The position numbers and the translations under genes are program-made. From Microbacterium caowuchunii (GTDB lineage Bacteria > Actinomycetota > Actinomycetes > Actinomycetales > Microbacteriaceae): 64,000 bases of DNA. The notes under the pieces are model-generated. The model was not told where the DNA came from. It searched no databases and saw only the letters and a list, made by a program, of their open reading frames with translations. Of this stretch, positions 52,019-60,209 are shown one piece after another (positions within the stretch are counted from its first letter, which is position 1; the number at the start of each line of letters is the position of its first letter). The stretch lies in contig NZ_CP044231.1 of assembly GCF_008727755.1 (NCBI RefSeq), positions 1,054,001 to 1,118,000 of the forward strand, given 5' to 3'.

Positions 52019-53241
52019 ACCTGCCCACGCTGGCCGAATTCGAGGATGCCGCGCATACTCTGACCGGCCTCATCACCCGCACGCCCATCGACGAATCCCA
52101 CGTGCTCAGCGAGAAGCTCGGCGTTCCGGTGATGCTGAAGATGGAGAACCTGCAGCGCACCGGGTCGTTCAAGATCCGCGGCGCCGCGTACCGGCTCTCC
52201 CGTCTGACGGCCGAGGAGCGTGCGCGCGGCGTGGTCGCGGCATCCGCCGGCAACCACGCGCAGGGGGTCGCCCTGGCCGCGCAGCGCCTCGGCATCCCGG
52301 CGACGATCTTCATGCCGCTCGGGGTGCCGGTGCCGAAACTCCTGGCGACCCGCGGCTACGGCGCCGAGGTGATCCTGGAGGGCGCGACGGTCGAGACCCC
52401 GCTTCGGCTCGCCGCGGAGTACGCCGAGCGTACCGGCGCGGTACTGATCCACCCCTTCGACCACCGCGACATCATCGTCGGACAGGGGACGCTCGGTCTG
52501 GAACTGTTCGACGACGTACCCGATCTCGAGACCGTGATCGTGGGAATCGGGGGCGGGGGTCTCATGGCGGGCGTCGCCGCGTCGATCAAGGCGCGCGCCG
52601 CCGCGGTCGGGCGCACGGTGCGGATCATCGGGGTGCAGGCCGCGAACTCCGCCGCGTACCCGAGTTCCCTCGCCGCCGGCTTCCCGATGGAGGTCGCGAC
52701 GACGCCCACGATCGCCGACGGCATCGCGGTGGCGCGGCCGGGCGACCTGCCGTTCGAGATCATCAACGAGCTCGTCGACGAGGTCGTGACCGTGTCCGAC
52801 GACGACATCGCCCGAGCCATCCTGATGCTGCTCGAGCGGGCGAAGCTCGTGGTGGAACCGGCCGGGGCGGTCGGCGTCGCAGCCATCCTCACCGGTCAGG
52901 TGAAGGCCTCAGGGCCGACGGTCACGGTGCTCTCCGGGGGTAACATCGACCCGCTGCTCCTGCAGCGCGTCGTCGCCCACGGGCTCTCCGCGTCCGGCCG
53001 CTTCATGAACCTGAAGATCCCGCTGCCCGACCGTCCCGGACAGCTCGCCCGGGTGTCCGAGCTGCTCGCGCAGGTGGGGGCGAACGTCATCGAGGTGCTG
53101 CACACCCGTCACGGTCAGGGACTGCAGATCAGCGAGGTGATCCTGCAACTGAGCGTCGAGACCCGCGGCGAGGAGCATCGTGCGGAGGTCATGCAGGTGC
53201 TGTCCGCCGCCGGGTTCACCCCGACCGTCGTCCGAGACTGA
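52015..53241 (+). CDS. ilvA: threonine ammonia-lyase with ACT domain
   Basis: A 408-residue PLP enzyme converting threonine to 2-oxobutanoate and ammonia, the first step to isoleucine. The PLP lysine is in RTGSFKIRGA, the phosphate loop is VGIGGGGLMAGVAASI, SAGNHAQGVALAAQ is substrate-binding, and the C-terminal ACT domain (LNLKIPLPDRPGQLARVSELLAQVG region) follows from about residue 325. The length and single ACT domain match the catabolic/short biosynthetic form found in actinobacteria. GTG start overlaps the AI-2E stop; GAGGAGGAACC precedes it. Convergent with greA. Confidence 0.94.
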   Translation: MNLPTLAEFEDAAHTLTGLITRTPIDESHVLSEKLGVPVMLKMENLQRTGSFKIRGAAYRLSRLTAEERARGVVAASAGNHAQGVALAAQRLGIPATIFMPLGVPVPKLLATRGYGAEVILEGATVETPLRLAAEYAERTGAVLIHPFDHRDIIVGQGTLGLELFDDVPDLETVIVGIGGGGLMAGVAASIKARAAAVGRTVRIIGVQAANSAAYPSSLAAGFPMEVATTPTIADGIAVARPGDLPFEIINELVDEVVTVSDDDIARAILMLLERAKLVVEPAGAVGVAAILTGQVKASGPTVTVLSGGNIDPLLLQRVVAHGLSASGRFMNLKIPLPDRPGQLARVSELLAQVGANVIEVLHTRHGQGLQISEVILQLSVETRGEEHRAEVMQVLSAAGFTPTVVRD

Positions 53242-53265
53242 CGGCGGGGCGACCCGGCTCGGTGG

Positions 53266-53757
53266 TCACTGTCCGGTGTAGGTGTCGACCTTGACGACCT
53301 CGACCGCGATCTCGCGGCCGTTCGGAGCGGTGTAGGAGGTCTTCTCGCCCTCCTTGAGGCCGAGGATGGCCGACCCGAGCGGGGACGCCTCGCTGTACAC
53401 GTCGATGTCGCTGCCCACCGCGATCTCGCGGTTGCCGAGCAGGAAGACCTCTTCGCCCCCGGCGACGATCGCGGTCACGACGGTGCCCGATTCGACGACG
53501 CCGGTGGACGTGGGGGCCTCGCCGACCTTCGCGGTCTTCAGCATCGCCTGCAGGGTGCGGATGCGCGCCTCCTGCTTGCCCTGCTCGTCCTTGGCTGCGT
53601 GGTAGCCGCCGTTCTCCTTGAGGTCGCCCTCTTCGCGGGCGGCCTCGATGCGCTTGGCGATCTCCTCGCGACCCGTGGTCGACAGGTGCTCCAGTTCGGC
53701 CACGAGCCGGTCGTATGCTTCCTGCGTCAGGAAGCTCACCGATGCGTCAGTGGACAT
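53266..53757 (-). CDS. greA: transcription elongation factor GreA
   Basis: A 163-residue factor that stimulates RNA polymerase to cleave backtracked RNA. The N-terminal coiled coil contains LTQEAYDRLVAELEHL, EIAKRIEAAREEGDLKENGGYHAAKDEQG (acidic tip) and ARIRTLQAMLKTAKV; the C-terminal FKBP-like domain has EVFLLGNREIA, SEASPLGSAILGLKEGEKTSY. AGGAG lies before the ATG at 53757. Upstream a hairpin separates it from the DUF4307 gene, so it has its own transcription. Confidence 0.97.
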   Translation of the reverse strand: MSTDASVSFLTQEAYDRLVAELEHLSTTGREEIAKRIEAAREEGDLKENGGYHAAKDEQGKQEARIRTLQAMLKTAKVGEAPTSTGVVESGTVVTAIVAGGEEVFLLGNREIAVGSDIDVYSEASPLGSAILGLKEGEKTSYTAPNGREIAVEVVKVDTYTGQ

Positions 53758-53806
53758 GGGTGTCTCCTTCATCCGGGGCGTGGGGGTACCCGCGCGCCAA
53801 AGCCAA

Positions 53807-53833
53807 GACGCCCCGGCAGTTCGCCAGGGCGTC
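53807..53833 (-). terminator. terminator between DUF4307 and greA
   Basis: On the minus strand GACGCCCTGG (53833-53824) pairs with CCGGGGCGTC (53816-53807) over 10 bp, 7-nt loop, followed by TTGGCTTTGG. It ends DUF4307 transcription. Confidence 0.6.
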
Positions 53834-53849
53834 ATCTCGTGCGGACAGA

Positions 53850-54245
53850 CTACGGCACCCAGCAGGTGTTGACAAAACCTGTCGTGGCGGGCGCGGTGAC
53901 CGGGATCGTCTCCCGGAACGCCCGCGTGTGGGCGTCCCCCGCCGGGTATTCGACGACCCGCCAGCCGACGATGCCGTGTTCCTCGTCCTGTGCTTCCAGG
54001 GCGCAGGCCAGGGGCTCGCCGGTCGGAGCCGAGACCTGGAACGACACGGACACGGTGTGCTCGTCGACCAACTCGTACGCCGTGGTGTCGACGCTGACGG
54101 TGTTGGCGGGGATAGCGAAGGCGTACCAGGCGGCGACGCCGACCGCGGCCGCGATGGCGATGGTGGCCACGACCGTCCAGAACCGGGTGCCCCGCACACG
54201 GGTGGAACGGCCGTATCGGTCATCGAGAATCTGCTGGGTCGTCAT
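53850..54245 (-). CDS. DUF4307 membrane protein
   Basis: A 131-residue bitopic protein. It begins with a conserved polar stretch (ILDDRYGRSTRVRGTRFW), then one membrane helix (VVATIAIAAAVGVAAWYAF), then an immunoglobulin-like extracellular domain with paired cysteines (LACALEAQ, NTCWVP). DUF4307 is actinobacterial and, in M. tuberculosis, lies as Rv1081c beside greA and mca. Function unknown. ATG 54245 is used; an adjacent GTG at 54248 is equally possible. The intergenic 66 nt to the next gene serves divergent transcription. Confidence 0.86.
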   Translation of the reverse strand: MTTQQILDDRYGRSTRVRGTRFWTVVATIAIAAAVGVAAWYAFAIPANTVSVDTTAYELVDEHTVSVSFQVSAPTGEPLACALEAQDEEHGIVGWRVVEYPAGDAHTRAFRETIPVTAPATTGFVNTCWVP

Positions 54246-54314
54246 CACGTCTCTGATCGGGAATTAGGCTGGTACTTCCAGGCTATGCGCTCTCGCGCGG
54301 GACAGGGGACACGG

Positions 54315-54614
54315 ATGCAGTACGGGTGGTGGCTTCTGGCCGCGAGCACGACGCCGACACCGGTGGAGGGCACGGTGGACCCGAACCTCGTGACGCCCGG
54401 CCCCTGGGGTTTCGCGGTGATCGCCCTCGTCGGCGTGGCCGTCGCGCTCCTGGTCTGGGACATGCTGCGCCGCATCCGCCGGGGACGCTACCGCGCCGAG
54501 GTGCGCGAGATGCTCGACGCGGAGGAGCTCTCCGCCGAGCAGGGCGCTGCCGCGACCCGCGACTCGGACACGGACGACCAGGACATCGATCCCGCGGACG
54601 ATCCCCGACGCTGA
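54315..54614 (+). CDS. small single-span membrane protein (Rv1083-like position)
   Basis: A 99-residue protein with one hydrophobic helix (GFAVIALVGVAVALLVWDML, residues about 36-55), a short basic RRIRRGRYRAEVRE stretch and an acidic C-terminal tail (DSDTDDQDIDPADD). It resembles in size and context the small membrane protein Rv1083 that follows mca in M. tuberculosis. No function is known. AGGGGA lies six bases before the ATG; another in-frame ATG is at 54285. It is convergent with the hemolysin III-type gene, whose stop is one base away. Confidence 0.72.
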   Translation: MQYGWWLLAASTTPTPVEGTVDPNLVTPGPWGFAVIALVGVAVALLVWDMLRRIRRGRYRAEVREMLDAEELSAEQGAAATRDSDTDDQDIDPADDPRR

Positions 54615-54615
54615 G

Positions 54616-55332
54616 TCAGCCGTTGTAGGCCGGGTGCAGGCAGATGAGCAGGCACGCGGCCCAGTGGCAGAGGAACGCGAGCACGGTGCACACGTGGAAG
54701 ATCTCGTGGAACCCGAACACGCCCGGCCAGGGGTTCGGCCGCTTCATCGCGTACACGATGGCCCCGCCGGTGTAGAGCAGGCCTCCGACGATGACGAGGA
54801 ACATCATCGCCACATTCGCCGCGAGCAGGTCACCGATGTACATCACAGCCGCCCAGCCCAAGGCGAGGTAGAGCGCGACGTACAGCCACCGGGGTGCGTT
54901 GATCCAGAACACGCGGAACAGGATGCCGACCAGCGCCCCGCCCCAGACGAGCGAGAGCAGGAGCACGGATTTCGACGGCGGCAGAGCGAGCACCGCGAGC
55001 GGGGTGTAGGTGCCCGCGATCAGCAGCATGATGTTGGCGTGGTCGATGCGCTTGAGCACCGCCAGCGTACGCGGGCCCCAGTCGAAGCGGTGGTAGAGCG
55101 CCGAGTTGCCGAAGAGCAGGAGAGACGTCGTCATGAACACGGCCGCTGCCCATTTGGCGGCGGTACCGTCCGCCACGCCGATGAGGACCACCCCGGCCAC
55201 GATGGCGACCGGGAAGGTCCCGGCGTGGATCCAGCCGCGCCAGGTGGGTTTGATATCGACGTGCGCGTCGTCGGTCGCTTCTTGCAGCAGGGGGAGTGAG
55301 GGAACGTCCTCGTCGCGTGAGCGGGCTGCCAT
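54616..55332 (-). CDS. hemolysin III / PAQR family membrane protein
   Basis: A 238-residue seven-helix protein of the YqfA/HlyIII branch of the PAQR superfamily. The conserved residues are seen as ALYHRFDWGP (family Ser/His region), RIDHANIMLLIAGTYTP, FRVFWINAPRW and the C-terminal GFHEIFHVCTVLAFLCHW, whose histidines form the presumed metal site. PAQR proteins resemble ceramidases or lipid hydrolases; the bacterial role concerns membrane homeostasis. The ATG at 55332 lies 6 nt behind a TACGCT box. Divergent from uppS. Confidence 0.92.
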   Translation of the reverse strand: MAARSRDEDVPSLPLLQEATDDAHVDIKPTWRGWIHAGTFPVAIVAGVVLIGVADGTAAKWAAAVFMTTSLLLFGNSALYHRFDWGPRTLAVLKRIDHANIMLLIAGTYTPLAVLALPPSKSVLLLSLVWGGALVGILFRVFWINAPRWLYVALYLALGWAAVMYIGDLLAANVAMMFLVIVGGLLYTGGAIVYAMKRPNPWPGVFGFHEIFHVCTVLAFLCHWAACLLICLHPAYNG

Positions 55333-55338
55333 ACGTCC

Positions 55339-55344
55339 AGCGTA
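55339..55344 (-). promoter_or_regulatory. -10 box of the hemolysin III-type gene
   Basis: Minus-strand TACGCT with 6 nt to the ATG at 55332. Confidence 0.55.
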
Positions 55345-55423
55345 GGGCGGGAGGCATGCCCCAGGCTGCACATATTCCGGACTGTGGACATGATCCGGAG
55401 CATGAGCGAAGTCATCGGCGGAG

Positions 55424-55429
55424 TAGCGT
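55424..55429 (+). promoter_or_regulatory. -10 box of the prenyl transferase gene
   Basis: TAGCGT with 6 nt to the GTG at 55436; the spacer AGGGGG is also Shine-Dalgarno-like. Confidence 0.5.
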
Positions 55430-55435
55430 AGGGGG

Positions 55436-56221
55436 GTGACCAGCGGACGTGCGAGTGAGGGCCTGGGCCCCCTCTACCGGCTGTACAGCAATCGGCTGCG
55501 TCGCCGCATCCCCGCCGAGAACGTCCCCGGGCACGTCGCGATGATGATCGACGGGAACCGCCGCTGGGCCCGGCAGCTCGGGTACGACACGGCCGCGCAC
55601 GGTCACCGCGCCGGCGCGGCGAAGATGCGCGAGTTCCTGCGCTGGTGCGACGACCTGGGTGTGCGGGTCGTGTCGCTGTACCTGCTGTCCACCGACAACC
55701 TCAGCAAGCGCGACTCGCAGGAGCTCGCCGACCTCATCCAGATCATCGCCGAACTCGCCGACGAGCTCTCGCACGAACGCGACTGGCGCGTCCAGCACGT
55801 CGGGCGGGCGGACCTCCTACCGGCGGATCTGGCGCGGGTGCTGGCGGACACGGATGCCCGGACCGCCGGGCACACGGGCATGCACGTGAACCTCGCCGTC
55901 GGCTACGGCGGCCGCAGCGAGATCGTCGATGCGGTGCGCAGCATCATCACGCAGCACGACGAGCGCGGCGGATCCCTGGAGGAGCTCGCCGCCAGCCTCA
56001 CCCCCGAGCAGATCGGTGAGCATCTGTACACCGGCGGGCTGCCCGACCCCGATCTCGTGATCCGGACCTCGGGGGAGCAGCGGCTGAGCGACTTCCTGCT
56101 GTGGCAGTCGGCGCACAGCGAGTTCTACTTCGTCGAGGCGCTCGGACCCGACCTGCGCGAGGTCGACTTCCTCCGCGCCATCCGCGATTACGCATCGCGG
56201 GACCGCCGCTTCGGCGGCTGA
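55436..56221 (+). CDS. cis-prenyl diphosphate synthase (UppS / Z-farnesyl-DP synthase)
   Basis: A 261-residue cis-prenyltransferase. The five conserved regions are visible: [15 protein letters not shown] (catalytic Asp), [53 protein letters not shown] and [20 protein letters not shown] with the terminal [15 protein letters not shown]. It makes polyprenyl carriers for envelope synthesis, or a short Z-farnesyl primer as its positional counterpart Rv1086 does. The chain length cannot be read from sequence, and whether another UppS exists outside the window is unknown. Confidence 0.93.
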   Translation: MTSGRASEGLGPLYRLYSNRLRRRIPAENVPGHVAMMIDGNRRWARQLGYDTAAHGHRAGAAKMREFLRWCDDLGVRVVSLYLLSTDNLSKRDSQELADLIQIIAELADELSHERDWRVQHVGRADLLPADLARVLADTDARTAGHTGMHVNLAVGYGGRSEIVDAVRSIITQHDERGGSLEELAASLTPEQIGEHLYTGGLPDPDLVIRTSGEQRLSDFLLWQSAHSEFYFVEALGPDLREVDFLRAIRDYASRDRRFGG

Positions 56222-56411
56222 GTGCGCCGGACGCCACCGTTCACGGGTTGTTAACACGACACGCCCGACCGCAAGGTGGCGTGGCGCGCCCGCCGCGTCG
56301 TACGTTCATCACATCGGGCACGGCGCCCGGTCGGGTCGGCCTCAGGAAGCGACTCGCAACCCACGGTCGACGCGAGTGACACCGGGTGAGAGCCCGGGGT
56401 GGGAGCGGGTT
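56222..56411 (+). promoter_or_regulatory. phoH 5' region with two hairpins
   Basis: A 190-nt gap. Near its end ACTCGC (56352-56357) pairs with GCGAGT (56372-56377), and CCGGG (56382-56386) with CCCGG (56393-56397), just before the GGGTGGGAGCGGG ribosome site. No riboswitch class is recognised; a CGGGTTGTTAACACGA stretch near 56246 is AT-rich for the region. Confidence 0.35.
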
Positions 56412-57767
56412 GTGACCACACGAGCACCACAGCAGCGGCAGCGGGCGGACGTCCTCGAGAGCGCAGATCAGGAGACTGACCTGCGCTCTTATGTTTTGGA
56501 CACGTCGGTGCTGCTGAGCGATCCCCGGGCGTTCTTCCGTTTCGCGGAGCACTCCGTAGTGATCCCGGTCGTCGTCATCACAGAACTCGAGGCGAAGCGT
56601 CACGACCCCGAACTCGGCTACTTCGCACGGCAGGCGCTGCGTCACCTGGACGAGTTGCGCGTCGAGTACGGCCGGCTGGATTTCCCCGTCCCCGTCGGGG
56701 AGGGCGGGACTCTCCGGGTGGAGCTCACCAACACCGATCCCAGCGTGCTGCCGATCGGGATGCGGCTCGGCGACAACGACACCCGCATCCTCGCGGTCGC
56801 GATGCACCTGATGCGGGAGGGGCACGCCGTCACGGTGGTCTCGAAGGACCTGCCGATGCGGGTGAAGGCCGCGTCCCTGGGCATCGTTGCCGAGGAGTAC
56901 CTCGCCGAGCAGGCCGCGGACTCGAGCTGGACCGGCATCGCGAACGTGGATCTGTCCGGCGACGAGATCAGCGACCTGTACGAGAGCGAGGTGGCCATCA
57001 GCCCGGACGTCGTGGGACTGCCCGTGAACACGGGGCTGATCATCCACTCGGAACGCGGCTCCGCCCTCGGCCGGATCACCGGTGAAGGTCAGTTCCGGCT
57101 CGTCCGCGGCGACCGCGAGGTGTTCGGACTGCACGGGCGCTCGGCTGAGCAGCGTATCGCCATCGACCTGCTGCTCGATCCCGAGGTGGGCATCGTGTCC
57201 TTGGGTGGGCGGGCGGGCACGGGTAAGTCCGCGCTGGCCCTGTGCGCGGGTCTGGAGGCGGTGCTGGAGCGGCAGCAGCAGCGGAAGATCATCGTGTTCC
57301 GCCCGTTGTTCGCGGTAGGCGGGCAGGAGCTCGGGTATCTGCCGGGGGACGCGCAGGAGAAGATGAGTCCCTGGGGCCAGGCGGTGTTCGACACGCTGGG
57401 CTCGGTGGTCAGCGGGAACGTCCTGGAGGAGGTCCTGGAGCGGGGACTGCTCGAGGTACTGCCGTTGACCCACATCCGGGGCCGATCGCTGCACGACGCC
57501 TTCGTGATCGTGGACGAGGCGCAGTCCCTCGAGCGGAACGTCCTGCTGACCGTGCTCAGCCGGATCGGTCAGAACTCGCGGGTCGTCCTCACCCACGACG
57601 TGGCTCAGCGCGACAACCTGCGGGTCGGTCGCCACGACGGTATCGCCTCCGTCATCGAGACGCTGCGCGGGCACGGGTTGTTCGGGCACGTCACGCTGAC
57701 CCGCTCGGAGCGGTCGGCGATCGCCGCGCTGGTCACGGATCTGCTGGAGGCCGCGGAACTGTCCTGA
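56412..57767 (+). CDS. PhoH2-type protein: PIN nuclease fused to PhoH ATPase
   Basis: A 451-residue two-domain protein. The PIN domain (residues about 25-160) has [25 protein letters not shown] and [13 protein letters not shown] with [11 protein letters not shown], giving the four acidic residues. After a beta-rich linker, the PhoH helicase domain shows Walker [16 protein letters not shown] near 265, [17 protein letters not shown], Walker [13 protein letters not shown] and a [12 protein letters not shown] end. In mycobacteria PhoH2 is an RNA helicase/RNase. The GTG at 56412 is chosen for its GGGAGCGGG site; GTG 56376 would add 12 residues. Rv1095 holds the same position in M. tuberculosis. 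Confidence 0.92.
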   Translation: MTTRAPQQRQRADVLESADQETDLRSYVLDTSVLLSDPRAFFRFAEHSVVIPVVVITELEAKRHDPELGYFARQALRHLDELRVEYGRLDFPVPVGEGGTLRVELTNTDPSVLPIGMRLGDNDTRILAVAMHLMREGHAVTVVSKDLPMRVKAASLGIVAEEYLAEQAADSSWTGIANVDLSGDEISDLYESEVAISPDVVGLPVNTGLIIHSERGSALGRITGEGQFRLVRGDREVFGLHGRSAEQRIAIDLLLDPEVGIVSLGGRAGTGKSALALCAGLEAVLERQQQRKIIVFRPLFAVGGQELGYLPGDAQEKMSPWGQAVFDTLGSVVSGNVLEEVLERGLLEVLPLTHIRGRSLHDAFVIVDEAQSLERNVLLTVLSRIGQNSRVVLTHDVAQRDNLRVGRHDGIASVIETLRGHGLFGHVTLTRSERSAIAALVTDLLEAAELS

Positions 57768-57811
57768 GGGGACCCCGGTGAGTGCATGAGAAATCTCTCA
57801 CGAGTCGTTCC

Positions 57812-57840
57812 TTGCGCTCTCGCCGGGTCCCGGCAGGATG
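57812..57840 (+). promoter_or_regulatory. candidate promoter of the 6C-like RNA
   Basis: TTGCGC (57812-57817) and AGGATG (57835-57840) with a 17-nt spacer; transcription would begin about 57846, exactly at the first hairpin. Confidence 0.4.
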
Positions 57841-57844
57841 GTCG

Positions 57845-58012
57845 TACGAGCGACGGGACATGTCGCTCGTCCGCCTGTCCGATTCCCCCAGATCGACACG
57901 GGCGTTGAAGAGAGAAAACGTCTCGCCATTCCCCCCGGTATGCGAGGACGGTCACGAGTTCGGGTCTCGTGATTCTCTGCAGCCCCCGGCGTCCCCCAGC
58001 GCCGGGGGCTTC
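57845..58012 (+). ncRNA. candidate 6C-like small RNA
   Basis: A 168-nt non-coding stretch with five successive hairpins: ACGAGCGAC/GTCGCTCGT (57846-57870); a stem CGAT/ATCG with CCCCC in the loop (57876-57898); a stem CGTC-TCGC/GCGA-GACG with CCCCCC in the loop (57919-57950); TCACGAG/CTCGTGA (57952-57972); and a terminator GCCCCCGGCG/CGCCGGGGGC (57982-58009) followed by TTCTTC. Two consecutive hairpins with about six Cs in each loop define the actinobacterial 6C RNA. It lies between phoH and a two-component system. The function of 6C RNA, antisense pairing through its C-rich loops, is only partly known. Confidence 0.6.
57982..58009 (+). terminator. terminator of the 6C-like RNA
   Basis: A perfect 10-bp stem GCCCCCGGCG/CGCCGGGGGC, 8-nt loop, followed by TTCTTCG. 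Confidence 0.8.
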
Positions 58013-58055
58013 TTCGTCCGCACGGATGGTCTCGGACGCGGGCGAACGCGCCTGG

Positions 58056-58712
58056 TCACTCCCAGCGGTAGCCGGCTCCGCGGACGGTCGAGATGCGATC
58101 GGCGCCGAACTTTGCCCGCAGGTAGCGCACGTACACGTCGACGACGTTCGAACCCGGGTCGAAGTCGAGGCCCCAGACGCGGCTGAGGAGCTGCTCGCGG
58201 CTGAGCACCTGGCCCGGGTGGCGCAGGAACTGCTCGGCGAGGGCGAACTCCCGGGCGGAGAGGTCGACTTCCCGGCCGGCGACGGTCGCCCGCCGGGAGA
58301 GCACGTCGAGGGTGACGTCCCGGTGCACGATGGCGATACTGCCCGCCGTGGTGTTCTCACGCAGCCGGGAACGCACCCGGGCCAGCAGCTCGTCGAATTT
58401 GAAGGGCTTGGGCACGTAGTCGTTCGCGCCCGCGTTCAGCCCGTCGACGGTGTCCCGCGTGCTGCTGCGGGCGGTGAGCATGATGACCGGCAGGGTGGAA
58501 CCCTGCCCGCGCAGGTTCCGGAGCACCTCGAAGCCGTCGAGGCCGGGCAGACCGACATCGAGCAGCAGGAGATCGACGTCCCCGGCGAGGGCACGCTCCA
58601 GGGCGACCCCGCCGTCCTCGACGACCTCCGCCGAGAATCCCGCGGACTCCAGGCCCCGCCGCACGAAGGACGAGATCCGGGGTTCGTCCTCCGCGATCAG
58701 GATGAGTGTCAT
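58056..58712 (-). CDS. OmpR-type response regulator (second two-component system)
   Basis: A 218-residue regulator. The receiver has IAEDEPR, phosphoacceptor Asp52 in LLLLDVGLPGLDGFE and lysine in VPKPFKFDELL; the winged-helix domain has the LSAREFALAEQFLRHPGQVLSRE, NVVDVYVRYLRAKFGADRI and TVRGAGYRWE signatures. It is translated from an ATG sharing ATGA with the kinase stop, so in this system the kinase gene comes first. Targets are unknown. It ends 47 nt from the 6C-like RNA, which is transcribed toward it. Confidence 0.92.
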   Translation of the reverse strand: MTLILIAEDEPRISSFVRRGLESAGFSAEVVEDGGVALERALAGDVDLLLLDVGLPGLDGFEVLRNLRGQGSTLPVIMLTARSSTRDTVDGLNAGANDYVPKPFKFDELLARVRSRLRENTTAGSIAIVHRDVTLDVLSRRATVAGREVDLSAREFALAEQFLRHPGQVLSREQLLSRVWGLDFDPGSNVVDVYVRYLRAKFGADRISTVRGAGYRWE

Positions 58713-60169
58713 GTGGTGGCCTCTCGCTGGAGCACGACGTCGCCGGCGCGCACGGGGGTGGGGACGGCGGGGGCCGGATACTGCCCCGCCGGTACGTGGA
58801 TCGTGAAGGTGGCACCGCCGCCGGGGGTGTCCGTGACGTCGCAGGACCCTTCGTGCGCATGCGCGATCGCCTCGACGATTGCGAGGCCGAGACCGGAGCC
58901 GCCGATGCTGCGGCTCGTGTCCACCCGGGCGAAGCGCTGGAAGATGCGTCGGCGCGACGCGGGCGGGATGCCGGCGCCGTGATCGCGCACCCACAGCCGC
59001 ACCTCGTTCCCGTCCAGCTCGCTGCCGATCTCCACAGGTGAGCCCGCCGGCGTGTACTTCGCGGCGTTCTCCGCGAGCTGGAGCCAGGCCTGCGTGAGCC
59101 GATCGGCGTCGCCGATGAACACGCCGCGGGCGCGATGCACGATCGAGAAGGGATGGCCGGGCAGACCCGCGGTGAGCTCGCCGACGCGTTCGGTCAGCAG
59201 GCCCACGTCGATCGGTCGCATCTCGAACTGGTCGCCCTGGGCGGAGGAGAGGAGGTCGATGTCGTCCACCAGGCGGGTGAGCCGGTCGAGTTCCGAGATC
59301 CCCATCTCGCGGATGCCGGTGACATCCGCGGGATCCTCGACGTCCATCATCTCCAGGTGTCCGCGGATGATGGTGATGGGCGTCTTGAGTTCGTGCCGGA
59401 TGTCGTCCAGCAACTGCCGCTGGCTGCTGACGGAGGTCTCCAAGCGGTCGAGCATGGAGTTCATCGTCCGGGACAGATCGGCGATCTCGTGGTCGCCCTC
59501 TTCCGGTACCCGGGTGCCCAGGTCGTCGAAGGAGACCGCGTCCGCGGCCTCGCGCAGCTGGCGCAGCGGCGAGAGGAGCCGTCCGGTGAGGAACCAGCTC
59601 GCGAAACCGAGTGCCGCCATCACCGCGACGGCGGACAGCACATAGGTCGTGATCGCGGCGGCGACGGGGGTGAGTTCGACGTCCAGGTCGACGGCGCGCA
59701 GATACACCCCTTCGGCGGGATCCCCGGGTACCCGGAGGCCCTGTGCGATGTAGCGGACGTCGCCGGTGTCCGTCGGAACAGTCCCGAGGACCGGTCCGCT
59801 GCCCGACGACCTCGCGAGGGAGGCGAGCGCTGCGGAGACCAGTGCCGGGTCGTCGATGTCGACGAACTGGTTGCCGGCGTCAGGGTGCACGACGGGGGCG
59901 CCGTCGACGAGTCCGACGACGCCCTCGTTCTGTGCGCCGAGGTATCCGGAGACGATCAGGTCGAGGTAGGCCTCGACCGACTCCGCATCCGCAAGGGGGC
60001 GCAACGACTCGACCTTGGAGTGCAGGCGATCGTCGACCGCGTCGATGGAGCGGGCGTACTGGATCGAGAAGGTGATGGCGCCCGCGATGATCAGCCCGGC
60101 GCACGCCACAAGGAGGATCGCCCCCAGTGTCTTGACGCGCGCCGAGAGCATTCTCGGCGTTTGCTTCAC
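58709..60169 (-). CDS. sensor histidine kinase (second two-component system)
   Basis: A 486-residue membrane kinase. Transmembrane helices at about 15-37 and 171-195 flank an extracellular domain of about 130 residues; a HAMP linker follows. Phosphoacceptor His259 is in DDIRHELKTPITIIRGH; the ATPase has QLAENAAKYTPAGS, VRDHGAGIP, FQRFARVDTSRSIGGSGLGLAI. GTG at 60169 has CGGAGG directly ahead and a GATAAT box at leaderless spacing. The kinase precedes its regulator, the reverse of the first system. The stimulus is unknown. Confidence 0.9.
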   Translation of the reverse strand: MKQTPRMLSARVKTLGAILLVACAGLIIAGAITFSIQYARSIDAVDDRLHSKVESLRPLADAESVEAYLDLIVSGYLGAQNEGVVGLVDGAPVVHPDAGNQFVDIDDPALVSAALASLARSSGSGPVLGTVPTDTGDVRYIAQGLRVPGDPAEGVYLRAVDLDVELTPVAAAITTYVLSAVAVMAALGFASWFLTGRLLSPLRQLREAADAVSFDDLGTRVPEEGDHEIADLSRTMNSMLDRLETSVSSQRQLLDDIRHELKTPITIIRGHLEMMDVEDPADVTGIREMGISELDRLTRLVDDIDLLSSAQGDQFEMRPIDVGLLTERVGELTAGLPGHPFSIVHRARGVFIGDADRLTQAWLQLAENAAKYTPAGSPVEIGSELDGNEVRLWVRDHGAGIPPASRRRIFQRFARVDTSRSIGGSGLGLAIVEAIAHAHEGSCDVTDTPGGGATFTIHVPAGQYPAPAVPTPVRAGDVVLQREATT

Positions 60170-60175
60170 CCTCCG

Positions 60176-60181
60176 ATTATC
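60176..60181 (-). promoter_or_regulatory. -10 box of the second two-component operon
   Basis: Minus-strand GATAAT, 6 nt before the GTG at 60169; the spacer CGGAGG is Shine-Dalgarno-like. Confidence 0.55.
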
Positions 60182-60209
60182 GCCTGATCGGGCCCGTTTG
60201 CCGTACGGC

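Noticed and set aside
56222..56411. A ydaO/c-di-AMP or other known riboswitch before phoH
   Set aside because: No match to the conserved cores I know; only two simple hairpins are visible, so no riboswitch is called.
57782..58186. An open frame of 134 codons through the gap after phoH
   Set aside because: It runs through five hairpins including a strong terminator, is arginine-rich as out-of-frame GC-rich DNA is, and continues into the 3' end of the opposite response-regulator gene. The RNA interpretation fits better.
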